Part shown: positions 1 to 6,265 of the stretch, piece after piece
Layout: every line of letters begins with the position of its first letter
Numbering within the stretch: position 1 is the first letter of the stretch
Assembly: GCA_900321365.1 (NCBI GenBank)
Contig: ONVT01000104.1
Coordinates: forward strand, 1 to 23,075
From: an uncultured Eubacteriales bacterium
Lineage (GTDB): Bacteria; Bacillota_A; Clostridia; Lachnospirales; Lachnospiraceae
Direction of reading: 5' to 3'
DNA: 23,075 nucleotides
Program-made: the position numbers and the translations under genes
Notes under the pieces: model-generated
Seen by the model: only the letters and a program-made list of their open reading frames with translations
Told to the model about the DNA's origin: nothing
Database searches by the model: none

Positions 1-49
1 CTTACCCTTGACGGCGAGGAAGGAATTGAGTAACATCAGGAAGATCTGA
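1..49 (+). CDS. Possible 3' end of an upstream gene (partial, frame uncertain)
   Basis: The window opens upstream of proS, and two frames could carry the tail of a preceding gene. One frame ends at TAA 31-33 (LTLDGEEGIE), the other at TGA 47-49 (ending KELSNIRKI). The second has more G/C in third codon positions, as the genes of this window do. Too little is present to identify a product or to be sure it is coding. No terminator hairpin is visible before proS, so proS may be transcribed with whatever lies upstream. Confidence 0.25.
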   Translation, partial: LPLTARKELSNIRKI

Positions 50-90
50 GAAACATAAATCAATAAACAGGCAGGGAGGCAGAGTGCAGC

Positions 91-1533
91 ATGGCGGATG
101 AGAAGAAGTTTGTCGAGGAAATCACTTCGATGGAAGAGGACTTCGCCCAGTGGTATACGGACGTGGTCAAAAAGGCGGAGCTGACCGGTTACACGCAGCT
201 CAAGGGCTTCATGGTTATCAAGCCGGCGGGCTACGCGATCTGGGAGAATATCCAGCATGAGCTTGACCGCAGGTTCAAGGAGACCGGCGTCGAGAATGTC
301 TATCTGCCGTGCCTGATTCCGGAAGGCCTGCTCCAGAAGGAGAAGGATCATGTCGAGGGGTTTGCCCCGGAGGTTGCCTGGGTGACGCACGGCGGCGCGC
401 AGGAGCTGGAGGAGCGCATGTGCGTGCGGCCTACTTCGGAGACGCTGTTCTCTGATTTCTATTCCAGGGATGTCCATTCCTACCGCGACCTGCCGAAGGT
501 GTACAACCAGTGGTGCTCGGTCCTGCGCTGGGAGAAGACGACCCGCCCGTTCCTGCGTTCGAGGGAGTTTTTGTGGCAGGAAGGACACACGGTGCACGCG
601 ACGGCCCAGGAGGCCCAGGAGCGCACGGAGCTGATGCTCAACGTGTACGCGGATTTCGCGGAGGAATTTCTGGCAATCCCGGTGGTGCGCGGGCAGAAGA
701 CTGACAAGGAGAAGTTTGCCGGGGCGATCGCGACCTACACGATAGAGGCGCTGATGCATGACGGCAAGGCGCTTCAGTGCGGAACAAGCCATAATTTCGG
801 GGACGGATTCGCGAGGGCATTTGAGATCCGCTTTGTCGGGAAGGAGAATACGCTGGAGTACTGCCACCAGACCTCCTGGGGCATGACGACGCGTATGATC
901 GGCGCCATTATCATGGTGCACGGCGACAACAGCGGCCTGAAGCTTCCGCCGAGAGTTGCCCCTGTCCAGGCGATGGTCATTCCGATCCAGCAGAAGAAGG
1001 GCAATGTCCTCGAGAAGGCCCTTGAGCTGAAGCAGGCTCTTGTTTCAGCCGGAATCCGCGCGAAGCTGGATGACACGGACAAGAGCCCGGGCTTCAAGTT
1101 CTCCGAGCAGGAGATGCGAGGCATTCCGGTCCGTCTTGAGATCGGTCCGAAGGATATTGAGAAAGGACAGTGCGTGATTGTGCGCAGGGATACCCGGGAG
1201 AAGATCACCGCTTCCATGGCAGATGCCCCTGCAGTAGTGAAGGAGACTCTGGAAAAGATCCAGGCGGACATGTTTGAGAGCGCGAAGGAGCGCGCCGTGA
1301 GCATGACTTCGACTGCTGTTACGAAGGAAGAGTTCTGTGAACTTGCACAGACAAAGCCCGGCTTTATCCGCGCGATGTGGTGCGGGGATCAGAACTGCGA
1401 GGACGAGATCAAGGACGCGCTCGGCGGCGTGACCAGCAGATGCATCCCGTTTGAGCAGGAGCACCTGTCCGACACCTGCATCTGGTGCGGAAGGCCGGCG
1501 AAGTCGATGGTCTACTGGGGCAGGGCGTATTAA
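91..1533 (+). CDS. proS: Prolyl-tRNA synthetase, archaeal/eukaryote-type short form
   Basis: Cytoplasmic class II aminoacyl-tRNA synthetase that charges tRNA-Pro with proline using ATP. At 480 aa it has the compact form without the large editing insertion of the long bacterial enzyme. The substrate-binding segment RPTSETLF and the class II motif 2 stretch ([15 protein letters not shown]) are clear. The C-terminal domain carries four cysteines (C431, C436, C451 and C463, with C466 close by) placed as in the zinc-binding domain of this type, and the chain ends in the characteristic Tyr (YWGRAY). The ATG is preceded by GGGAGG (74-79) at 11 nt. A GC-rich hairpin follows the stop codon. This form is usual in many Clostridia, so it is not itself a sign of recent transfer. 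Confidence 0.97.
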   Translation: MADEKKFVEEITSMEEDFAQWYTDVVKKAELTGYTQLKGFMVIKPAGYAIWENIQHELDRRFKETGVENVYLPCLIPEGLLQKEKDHVEGFAPEVAWVTHGGAQELEERMCVRPTSETLFSDFYSRDVHSYRDLPKVYNQWCSVLRWEKTTRPFLRSREFLWQEGHTVHATAQEAQERTELMLNVYADFAEEFLAIPVVRGQKTDKEKFAGAIATYTIEALMHDGKALQCGTSHNFGDGFARAFEIRFVGKENTLEYCHQTSWGMTTRMIGAIIMVHGDNSGLKLPPRVAPVQAMVIPIQQKKGNVLEKALELKQALVSAGIRAKLDDTDKSPGFKFSEQEMRGIPVRLEIGPKDIEKGQCVIVRRDTREKITASMADAPAVVKETLEKIQADMFESAKERAVSMTSTAVTKEEFCELAQTKPGFIRAMWCGDQNCEDEIKDALGGVTSRCIPFEQEHLSDTCIWCGRPAKSMVYWGRAY

Positions 1534-1566
1534 GGATCTGTTTCGGGATAAAGTCAGAAAATCGGA

Positions 1567-1606
1567 AGGCCTCGGTCCGGAAACGGACGGAGGCCTGTAT
1601 TATACT
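1567..1606 (+). terminator. Probable terminator after proS
   Basis: Seven-base-pair stem AGGCCTC/GAGGCCT (1567-1573 with 1590-1596), a G/G mismatch, then a five-base-pair stem GTCCG/CGGAC closed by a GAAA loop. The following bases (GTATTATACTT) are only moderately T-rich, so termination may be partial. It lies 33 nt after the proS stop. Confidence 0.55.
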
Positions 1607-1643
1607 TATAGTCAAAGTCAAAATTCTTTTGACGTTGACTATA
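1607..1643 (+). repeat. 37-nt inverted repeat upstream of the permease gene
   Basis: Near-perfect palindrome. TATAGTCAA at 1607-1615 pairs with TTGACTATA at 1635-1643, and GTCAAAA at 1617-1623 pairs with TTTTGAC at 1627-1633. There is one A/G mismatch and a 3-nt centre. It contains two tandem AGTCAA-type units on each side. It sits between the proS terminator and the permease start, where an operator or the upstream part of a promoter would be. No T-run follows it, so it is not a standard terminator. Its function is unknown. Confidence 0.6.
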
Positions 1644-1675
1644 GTGCCGCCGACCGGGGCGGAATGAGGTTTCAT

Positions 1676-2584
1676 ATGACCGGAGAAAAGAAATTTCAGC
1701 TCAGGCAGTCTGCCATCCTGCTGTTTACGTCCTTGATCTGGGGCGTGGCTTTCGTGGCGCAGAGTGTGGGGATGGACTATATAGGACCGTACACCCTGGT
1801 CGCGATCAGGTTTCTTCTTGGCGCCCTGACGCTCCTGCCTGTTGTGCTGTTTCAGAACCGGATGACCGCTCCCGGAGCGGACGGAAAGCATCTCACGCCT
1901 GACGGGCGGGCGATGAGCGGTCCGATTCTTGTCAGGGGCGGGGTTTTGTGCGGGATTGCCCTTGGATGTGCCTCCACTCTGCAGCAGATCGGGATCTCAC
2001 AGACAACCGTGGGAAAGGCCGGTTTCATCACGGCGCTCTATATCGTGATCGTTCCGGTCATTTCGATCTTTCTCGGGCGGAGGACGAAGAAGCTGATCTG
2101 GCTGTGTGTGGCTGTCGCGTGCGTGGGTATCTACTTTCTGAGCATGCACCCGGGTGATCTTACCCTTGCGCCGGGCGATGCGTTCTGTCTGGCCTGCGCA
2201 TTTGTCTTCTCCATCCAGATCACGCTGGTGGCCCACTATGTCAGTCTGGTGGACGGAGTGAGGCTGGCGGTCGTGGAATTTCTCACATCGTCCGCAATCG
2301 GGTTCGTCCTGATGCTGCTGTTCGAACACCCGCAGATGGAATCTATCCTGAAGGCAGCGTGGCCGCTCCTCTATCTCGGTGTCCTGAGTTCAGGTGCTGC
2401 CTACACGCTTCAGATCATAGGCCAGCGGGGGCTGAATCCGACGCTTGCATCGCTGATCATGAGTCTGGAATCTGCCATCTCCGCACTCGCCGGATTCCTC
2501 TTCCTGCACCAGACTCTGACTCCCAGGGAGCTGTTCGGGTGCGCTCTGATGGCCGCGGCGATCGTGCTGGCCCAGCTGGTGTAG
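1676..2584 (+). CDS. DMT-superfamily (EamA) permease
   Basis: Integral membrane transporter of about 302 aa with the two-fold EamA repeat and about ten hydrophobic helices. Helix 1 begins LLFTSLIWGVAFV, and the second half includes a helix near GVLSSGAAYTLQIIGQ and a C-terminal helix (FGCALMAAAIVLAQLV). The substrate cannot be read from sequence; this family exports amino acids, metabolites or drugs. I chose ATG 1676 because GAGGT (1666-1670) lies 5 nt upstream and it gives the usual family length. An in-frame ATG at 1664 is possible. The open frame extends back into proS, but that part has no permease character. It appears to be monocistronic, between the proS terminator and a weak promoter at 2628. 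Confidence 0.88.
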   Translation: MTGEKKFQLRQSAILLFTSLIWGVAFVAQSVGMDYIGPYTLVAIRFLLGALTLLPVVLFQNRMTAPGADGKHLTPDGRAMSGPILVRGGVLCGIALGCASTLQQIGISQTTVGKAGFITALYIVIVPVISIFLGRRTKKLIWLCVAVACVGIYFLSMHPGDLTLAPGDAFCLACAFVFSIQITLVAHYVSLVDGVRLAVVEFLTSSAIGFVLMLLFEHPQMESILKAAWPLLYLGVLSSGAAYTLQIIGQRGLNPTLASLIMSLESAISALAGFLFLHQTLTPRELFGCALMAAAIVLAQLV

Positions 2585-2627
2585 GGATGATATAGTTCAG
2601 GAACCCGCCGCCGGCCCGGTGCGCTGC

Positions 2628-2656
2628 TTGTATTCCTTGCGGGATGGTGATAGGAT
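2628..2656 (+). promoter_or_regulatory. Weak candidate promoter for the PII-like/antiporter pair
   Basis: TTGTAT (2628-2633), a 17-nt spacer and TAGGAT (2651-2656), placed 26 nt before the start of the PII-like gene. Both boxes are imperfect, but the spacing is ideal. Confidence 0.3.
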
Positions 2657-2682
2657 GAGTGCGAAAAGGGAGGCATGGTTGG

Positions 2683-3045
2683 ATGAAGAAGCAGATGAAT
2701 ATGAAGCTTGTTGTCATCGTTCTGAATAAGACAGAATGTCTGGAGGCTCTGCTGGAGGAGTTTGCGAAGCGCCACCTGCAGGGAGCGACGATACTTGAAT
2801 CCCGCGGCATGATGCAGGAGCTTTCGGATGAGCCGGAAATGGAGTTCCTGTTTTCCCTCAGGCACATCCTGAATCCGCATCACCGGGAGAACCGGACGAT
2901 CTTCATGGTCGCCTCCGAGTCAAAGGTTCCGGTTATTGTCGATGCGGTCAATAAGGTGACGGGCGGACTGGAGAAGGGAGACACAGGGATCCTGTTTACG
3001 CTTCCGGTTGATTCCCTGATCGGATTTGAGGTGAAAGAATCATGA
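2683..3045 (+). CDS. PII-like (ferredoxin-fold) small regulator coupled to an antiporter
   Basis: A 120-aa protein with the beta-alpha-beta-beta-alpha-beta order of PII-like proteins. Strand 1 is MKLVVIVLNKT, helix 1 ECLEALLEEFAKRHL, strand 2 GATILESRG. A short T-loop-like segment follows, then strand 3 RTIFMVASES, helix 2 (VIVDAVNKVTGG) and strand 4 ILFTLPVDSLIGF. The segment TGGLEKGDTGILF resembles the second PII signature. I see no canonical uridylylation Tyr in the loop. The start at 2683 has GGGAGG (2668-2673) 9 nt upstream; an in-frame ATG at 2659 has no such site. Its stop overlaps the antiporter ATG (ATGA at 3042), implying translational coupling and a job in controlling that transporter, by analogy with other PII-like proteins encoded beside transporters. 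The ligand is unknown. Confidence 0.75.
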   Translation: MKKQMNMKLVVIVLNKTECLEALLEEFAKRHLQGATILESRGMMQELSDEPEMEFLFSLRHILNPHHRENRTIFMVASESKVPVIVDAVNKVTGGLEKGDTGILFTLPVDSLIGFEVKES

Positions 3046-4235
3046 GTCTGTCGCTGAATGTTCTCATGCAGCTCGGGATTATGATCCTGGCGGGGATGTT
3101 TATGGGGCGGATGATGAAGCACATCAGGCTTCCCAACGTCACAGGGTACCTGCTTGCGGGACTCCTGCTCGGCCCTTATTTTCTTCCCGCGCTCGGCTGC
3201 AGATTTTCTATTCTGTCGGAGAGCTTTGTCTCCGGAATCGGCATTATATCGGAGGTCGCGCTGGGCTTCATCGCGTTCTCCATCGGGAATGAGTTCCGGC
3301 TTTCCTACTTTCGGAAGGTCGGTGCAGCGCCTCTGATCATCGCGTCGATGGAATCGCTGCTTGCGGTGGTGGTCGTCGTTCTGGCACTGATTCTGACCAG
3401 ACATGATCCGGCATTTTCTCTTGTTCTGGGGTCGATCGCGGCTGCGACGGCACCCGCCGCAACCATCATGGTCATCAACCAGTACCATGCAAAGGGCCCG
3501 GTGACAACCACCCTTCTTTCGGTTGTGGCGATTGATGACGCGACTGCGCTGATCCTGTTTTCCGTCTCCGCGGCGATTGCCTCGGGCATGACGGGAAGGG
3601 CATCGAATCCCGTTCTGGCGGTTCTGATTCCTGTCGGACAGATCCTGGCCGCTCTTGGGATTGGCGCGGTCCTTGGATTCCTGCTTCTGATTCCGATGAA
3701 GTTTTTCCATAAGAAGAGCAACCGTCTGGCACTGATCAGCGGATTTCTCTTCCTTGCGATCGGAATCGCGGATCTGACCGGCCTGAGCTCTCTGATGCTG
3801 TGCATGGCATTTGGCGCGGCAGTGGCTAACCTGAGTTCTGAATCCGACCAGATCCTGTCAATCGCCCAGAGCATCACTTCGCCGGTGTATATTCTGTTCT
3901 TTGTCGCCTCCGGAGCCGCCCTGCAGGTGGGAGTTTTGAAAACGGTCGGGCTCATCGGGGCAGTTTACATCATCGGAAGAGCTGTCGGAAAGCTGTCCGG
4001 CGCATGGCTTGGCTCCCGCATGGCTCGTCTGGAGCCGTCTGTAGGAAAATACCTTGGTCCGTGCCTGCTTCCCCAGGCAGGTGTTGCCATCGGTCTGACC
4101 CTGCTTGCGGGTCGCGTCGTCCCGGAGTACGCGCCCACGATCCGGGCTGTCGTCCTCGCCGGCACCCTGGTCTACGAGATCATCGGCCCCGGCATCACAA
4201 AGCTGAGCCTGACACGCGCGGGAGAGATCCGATAA
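3042..4235 (+). CDS. CPA2-family cation:proton antiporter
   Basis: Membrane protein of 397 aa with about 12-13 hydrophobic helices of the Na+/H+ exchanger domain. The early segment LPNVTGYLLAGLLLGPYFLP and the mid-protein motif TAPAATIMVINQY followed by AIDDATALILF are typical of Kef/NapA-like CPA2 carriers. The acidic pair D165-D166 matches the ion-binding Asp-Asp of electrogenic members. It likely exchanges Na+ or K+ for H+ across the cytoplasmic membrane. There is no C-terminal RCK/TrkA-N domain; the chain stops after the last helix. The separately encoded PII-like protein upstream, overlapping by 4 nt, could supply the regulatory function. Which ion it carries is inference. Confidence 0.9.
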   Translation: MSLSLNVLMQLGIMILAGMFMGRMMKHIRLPNVTGYLLAGLLLGPYFLPALGCRFSILSESFVSGIGIISEVALGFIAFSIGNEFRLSYFRKVGAAPLIIASMESLLAVVVVVLALILTRHDPAFSLVLGSIAAATAPAATIMVINQYHAKGPVTTTLLSVVAIDDATALILFSVSAAIASGMTGRASNPVLAVLIPVGQILAALGIGAVLGFLLLIPMKFFHKKSNRLALISGFLFLAIGIADLTGLSSLMLCMAFGAAVANLSSESDQILSIAQSITSPVYILFFVASGAALQVGVLKTVGLIGAVYIIGRAVGKLSGAWLGSRMARLEPSVGKYLGPCLLPQAGVAIGLTLLAGRVVPEYAPTIRAVVLAGTLVYEIIGPGITKLSLTRAGEIR

Positions 4236-4264
4236 AATTTTTGTGGGAAATGAAATCCACCGCC

Positions 4265-4293
4265 TTGATTTTCCCCTGAAAGCATGATAGAGT
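4265..4293 (+). promoter_or_regulatory. Candidate promoter for the riboswitch-CAP transcript
   Basis: TTGATT (4265-4270), 17-nt spacer, TAGAGT (4288-4293). This would start RNA near 4300, just ahead of the c-di-GMP aptamer. Each box matches consensus at four of six positions. Confidence 0.5.
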
Positions 4294-4307
4294 AAAGTCA
4301 GATAAAA

Positions 4308-4405
4308 ACCAAAAAGAAGGGCAAAGCAGCTGAAAAGCTGTGACGCAAAGCTAAAGGGCCTTGGAACGAATGTGGAGTGTTCTGTGGCAGCCAGTTACCG
4401 GTGAT
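4308..4405 (+). ncRNA. c-di-GMP-I (GEMM-I) riboswitch aptamer
   Basis: The conserved GEMM-I blocks occur in order. GGGCAAA is followed by a helix CAGCT/AGCTG closed by a GAAA tetraloop, then GACGCAAAGC, then GGGCC. A variable arm with GAAC/GTTC follows, and then GGCAGCCAGTTACCG. This is the standard layout of the cyclic di-GMP class I aptamer, including the GNRA loop that docks on the opposite arm. It sits about 240 nt upstream of the CAP-protein start and directly downstream of a candidate promoter, so expression of that secreted protein is probably tied to the motile/sessile second messenger. No diguanylate cyclase is encoded in this window. Confidence 0.93.
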
Positions 4406-4435
4406 CCTGCCGTAAAGGATTTTTTCTCTGATAAG

Positions 4436-4516
4436 CCACCAAAAAGGCTGACGGATTCGGGCGGTAACTGCGATAGTGCCGGACTCTTTCGTTGAGCGCC
4501 TTCCGGGTGGTTTTTT
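4436..4516 (+). terminator. Riboswitch expression platform: terminator with competing antiterminator
   Basis: CCACC (4436-4440) pairs with GGTGG (4506-4510), and AAGGC (4444-4448) with GCCTT (4498-4502). An inner hairpin (4462-4481) completes the arm, and TTTTTT (4511-4516) follows. CGGTAACTG at 4462-4470 is the exact complement of CAGTTACCG at 4392-4400, the 3' side of the aptamer. Pairing of those two segments would cross the terminator helix, so the folds exclude each other. A second, weak AT-rich hairpin (4404-4408 with 4416-4420, then T's) lies directly after the aptamer. The simplest reading is that ligand-bound aptamer favours termination, an OFF switch; this is inference. Confidence 0.65.
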
Positions 4517-4543
4517 ATCAGGGTAAGTTTATTTATATATATT
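4515..4543 (+). promoter_or_regulatory. Weak candidate internal promoter downstream of the riboswitch
   Basis: TTATCA (4515-4520), 17-nt spacer, TATATT (4538-4543) in an AT-rich patch after the terminator. If active it would allow riboswitch-independent expression of the CAP gene. The boxes are imperfect and the region is simple A/T sequence. Confidence 0.25.
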
Positions 4544-4561
4544 GTTTTTTAAGCAGTGGGT

Positions 4562-4597
4562 CGGGAACTGCCGCAATTCCATCTGCGGCGGTTCCCG
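4562..4597 (+). other. 14-bp hairpin in the CAP-protein leader
   Basis: Bases 4562-4575 pair with 4584-4597 (one T-G wobble) around an 8-nt loop. No T-run follows directly, so it is not a typical terminator. It lies 50 nt before the start codon and may stabilise the leader. Confidence 0.55.
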
Positions 4598-4647
4598 GGT
4601 GGAGAAGAGTTTTCAGAACAGCAGTGCTTTGGCATTGGAGGAAGTAT

Positions 4648-5475
4648 ATGAAGATCATTCAGAGAAAACTACTTCTGATTGCGGTGCTTCTGGTTGCTGT
4701 TGGGATGATGCTGGGAGTTTCCGGCGCGGCTCAGGCAGCCACGAAGAATCTGAAGACGAAGACCATAAAAGCAGGCAAGTCTGTCAACCTGAAGGTGAAG
4801 GGGGAGGCAGACTGGGCAATTTCGAATACGCAAGTTGCCAACATGACGGTGCTGAATGCCAGTACGGCGAAGGTGACCGGGAAGCAGGCAGGAACGACCC
4901 AGATTACTGCAAGGGTCGGCGACACGATGTACAGGGCGACCATCAAGGTCAAGGCTGCCGCGAAGACCTCAGGCGGCGGTTCCAGTTCCGTGGAGACGCT
5001 CAGCAGCTCGCCGGTTCCCGGATCCAGCGATACGGCATATATCACGAATACCGGCCAGGAGGTGGTCGGCCATTTCGATGACGCCTTTGCGAACGACATC
5101 GTCGCGAGAACCAATTCCTACCGTTCCTCCAATGGAGCGTCTTCCCTGGGTTCGAAATCAGTCCTCACGCAGGCGGCGCGCACCAGAGCGGTTGAGTCGG
5201 TGATTAATTTCAGCCATACCAGGCCGAACGGGAAGACTTACTACAGTGTCGGCGGTACGCCTCCCAGTTACAAGGATTCTCCTGTCTATGGAGAGAACCT
5301 GGCATATGGCTATATGAATGCCGGCGAGACCATGGACGCGTGGATTGCATCAACGCAGGGACACCGGGAGAACCTGGTCAGAAGTTCCTTCAACTCGATC
5401 GGAGTCGCGGTGTTCTGGGCCAAGCAGAGCAACGGAGGTTACACTGCTTATATCGCCCAGGAATTCGGTTCCTGA
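4648..5475 (+). CDS. Exported Ig-like plus CAP (SCP/PR-1) domain protein
   Basis: Protein of 275 aa. Residues 1-31 form a signal peptide (basic start MKIIQRK, hydrophobic core, AAQA cleavage site). Residues 32-105 read as a bacterial Ig-like (Big_2-type) domain rich in strands (WAISNTQVANMTV, AGTTQITARVG). A Ser/Gly-rich linker follows. Residues 145-275 are a CAP domain with the usual His and Glu ligands: H190 in FSHTRPNG, E216 in GENLAYG, and H239/E241 in GHRENL. The start at 4648 has GGAGG 6 nt upstream; the open frame before it lies in the riboswitch leader and is not coding. It has no LPxTG or choline-binding anchor, so it is probably secreted or wall-associated through the Ig-like domain. 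The CAP function is not settled in bacteria. Upstream c-di-GMP control suggests a surface or adhesion role. Confidence 0.92.
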   Translation: MKIIQRKLLLIAVLLVAVGMMLGVSGAAQAATKNLKTKTIKAGKSVNLKVKGEADWAISNTQVANMTVLNASTAKVTGKQAGTTQITARVGDTMYRATIKVKAAAKTSGGGSSSVETLSSSPVPGSSDTAYITNTGQEVVGHFDDAFANDIVARTNSYRSSNGASSLGSKSVLTQAARTRAVESVINFSHTRPNGKTYYSVGGTPPSYKDSPVYGENLAYGYMNAGETMDAWIASTQGHRENLVRSSFNSIGVAVFWAKQSNGGYTAYIAQEFGS

Positions 5476-5528
5476 CTGTCGCTGTCCTGAACAGGCGGCC
5501 GTACGGGCAGAATTACATGGAAAATATG

Positions 5529-5556
5529 GCGCCGGAATCTTCGTTCCGGCGCTTTC
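5529..5556. terminator. Terminator after the CAP gene, possibly bidirectional
   Basis: Perfect 9-bp stem GCGCCGGAA (5529-5537) with TTCCGGCGC (5544-5552), loop TCTTCG, then TTTCT. On the minus strand the stem is followed by CATATTTT, so it could also stop transcription from the convergent ArsR gene. Confidence 0.85.
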
Positions 5557-5641
5557 TGTAGACATTTCTCATCTATTACAGCGGTCCTTCCGCCACAGAC
5601 ACTCTCTGACATCGGAACAGTTCTGAAAAACCACCAGCCCC

Positions 5642-5947
5642 CTATTCCTGATCCTCAAGGATATGCTCCACACCCATATTCAGGATCATCTCCACATGCT
5701 CGTCATCCAGTGAATAGTAGATGGTCTTTCCGTCCCGGCGGGATTTCACCAGTTTGGAAGCCTTGAGGGTGCTCAGCTGGTGGGAGATCGCGCTCTGCGT
5801 CATGTCAAGCTCCCGGGAGATCTCACTGACACAGCACTCATTCTCAAGAAGGACACACAGGATGCGGATCCTGGTCTTATCCCCAAACATCTTGTAGAGC
5901 TCGCTGAGCTGGGAGAACATCTCCCCGGTCATTTTTCCAGACAGCAC
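5642..5947 (-). CDS. ArsR/SmtB-family metal-responsive repressor, zinc-site type
   Basis: Winged-helix repressor of 101 aa that would bind DNA as a dimer and release it on binding metal. The recognition helix is TQSAISHQLSTLKASKLV (50-67), and the wing is RRDGKTIYYSL. The C-terminal helix contains D82-x-H84, ten residues, then H95-x-x-E98. This is exactly the DxH(10)HxxE alpha-5 site of SmtB/CzrA zinc sensors. There is no N-terminal CxC of the CadC type, though C38-C39 sit before the HTH. I prefer a GTG start at 5947 because AAAGGAGG lies 5 nt upstream of it; an ATG at 5971 would add eight residues but lacks a good site. No metal transporter is adjacent, so its target other than itself is not visible. 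Divergent to murE. Confidence 0.88.
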   Translation of the reverse strand: MLSGKMTGEMFSQLSELYKMFGDKTRIRILCVLLENECCVSEISRELDMTQSAISHQLSTLKASKLVKSRRDGKTIYYSLDDEHVEMILNMGVEHILEDQE

Positions 5948-5989
5948 AGGTGCCTCCTTTCCTGAACCCATCCGCGTTTCTCATTTTCT

Positions 5990-6019
5990 ATCCTACCAAA
6001 CTGTGAACGATCCGGTCAA
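5990..6019 (-). promoter_or_regulatory. Promoter of the ArsR gene (minus strand)
   Basis: Read on the minus strand: TTGACC (6019-6014), 18-nt spacer, TAGGAT (5995-5990). RNA would start near 5983, about 36 nt before the preferred GTG start. No convincing dyad operator of the SmtB/CzrA type was found over it. Confidence 0.55.
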
Positions 6020-6033
6020 GCGTGAAGACCCGG

Positions 6034-6141
6034 CGCCCCGCCACCCCCGCTGCTGCGCAACCGCCTCTGCGAGACACCATAGCGGGAGCGGGCACTGGTG
6101 GCTCACAGAGGCGGTTGCGCAACGGCGGGGGTGGCGGGGCG
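6034..6141. repeat. 108-nt GC-rich near-perfect palindrome between divergent promoters
   Basis: Arms 6034-6069 and 6106-6141 are complementary at 34 of 36 positions (one T-G wobble, one C/A mismatch). The stem continues inward with GAG/CTC and CACCA/TGGTG, separated by single mismatches, to a 16-nt loop at 6080-6095. The right arm contains the self-complementary 10-mer GTTGCGCAAC. It lies between the -35 boxes of the ArsR (6019) and murE (6178) promoters, so neither predicted transcript contains it. No open frame of interest covers it. Candidates are a REP/REPIN- or MITE-like element, a cruciform-forming site, or an unannotated RNA. It resembles no known family that I can name. Confidence 0.85.
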
Positions 6142-6150
6142 TGACTTGTA

Positions 6151-6179
6151 AACCGCCCGCAGTTGCAGGAAACGCGGTT
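6151..6179. other. Small inverted repeat touching the murE -35 box
   Basis: AACCGC (6151-6156) and GCGGTT (6174-6179) are complementary across a 17-nt centre. The right half overlaps the first two bases of the TTGAGA -35 element. The motif GCGGTTG also occurs in the neighbouring large palindrome, so it may be a decayed relative of it or an operator. Confidence 0.35.
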
Positions 6180-6206
6180 GAGAGCAGGGCTCCATGATGT
6201 TATAAT
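6178..6206 (+). promoter_or_regulatory. Strong promoter of the murE-priA gene run
   Basis: TTGAGA (6178-6183), 17-nt spacer, perfect TATAAT (6201-6206). RNA would begin near 6213, about 53 nt before the murE ATG. This is the best sigma-A-type promoter in the window and probably drives murE, priA, def and fmt at least. Confidence 0.8.
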
Positions 6207-6265
6207 AGATCAATACTTTAGTGTTCACTCCCGCAGCCGGGCAGGGGAAAGAGAGGTTACGCGAC

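Noticed and set aside
91..1533. Recent horizontal transfer of proS from archaea
   Set aside because: The archaeal/eukaryote-type short ProRS is common and long established in Clostridia, and base composition matches the neighbours.
1607..1643. CtsR operator assignment for the AGTCAA palindrome
   Set aside because: CtsR sites are direct heptad repeats with a 3-nt spacer; here the units abut and are mirrored, and the neighbour is not a stress gene.
1451..1675. N-terminal 75-codon extension of the permease frame into proS
   Set aside because: It overlaps the conserved zinc domain of proS and lacks membrane-protein character; a ribosome binding site supports 1676.
4301..4519. Pairing of GATAAAAACC (4301-4310) with the terminator T-tract (GGTTTTTTATC)
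   Set aside because: The match is mostly A/T homopolymer and could arise by chance; the 4392-4400/4462-4470 pairing is far more specific.
5618..5640. TGAAAAACCACC as another piece of the repeated leader element
   Set aside because: Only the A-rich loop is similar; flanking helices and the conserved block are absent.
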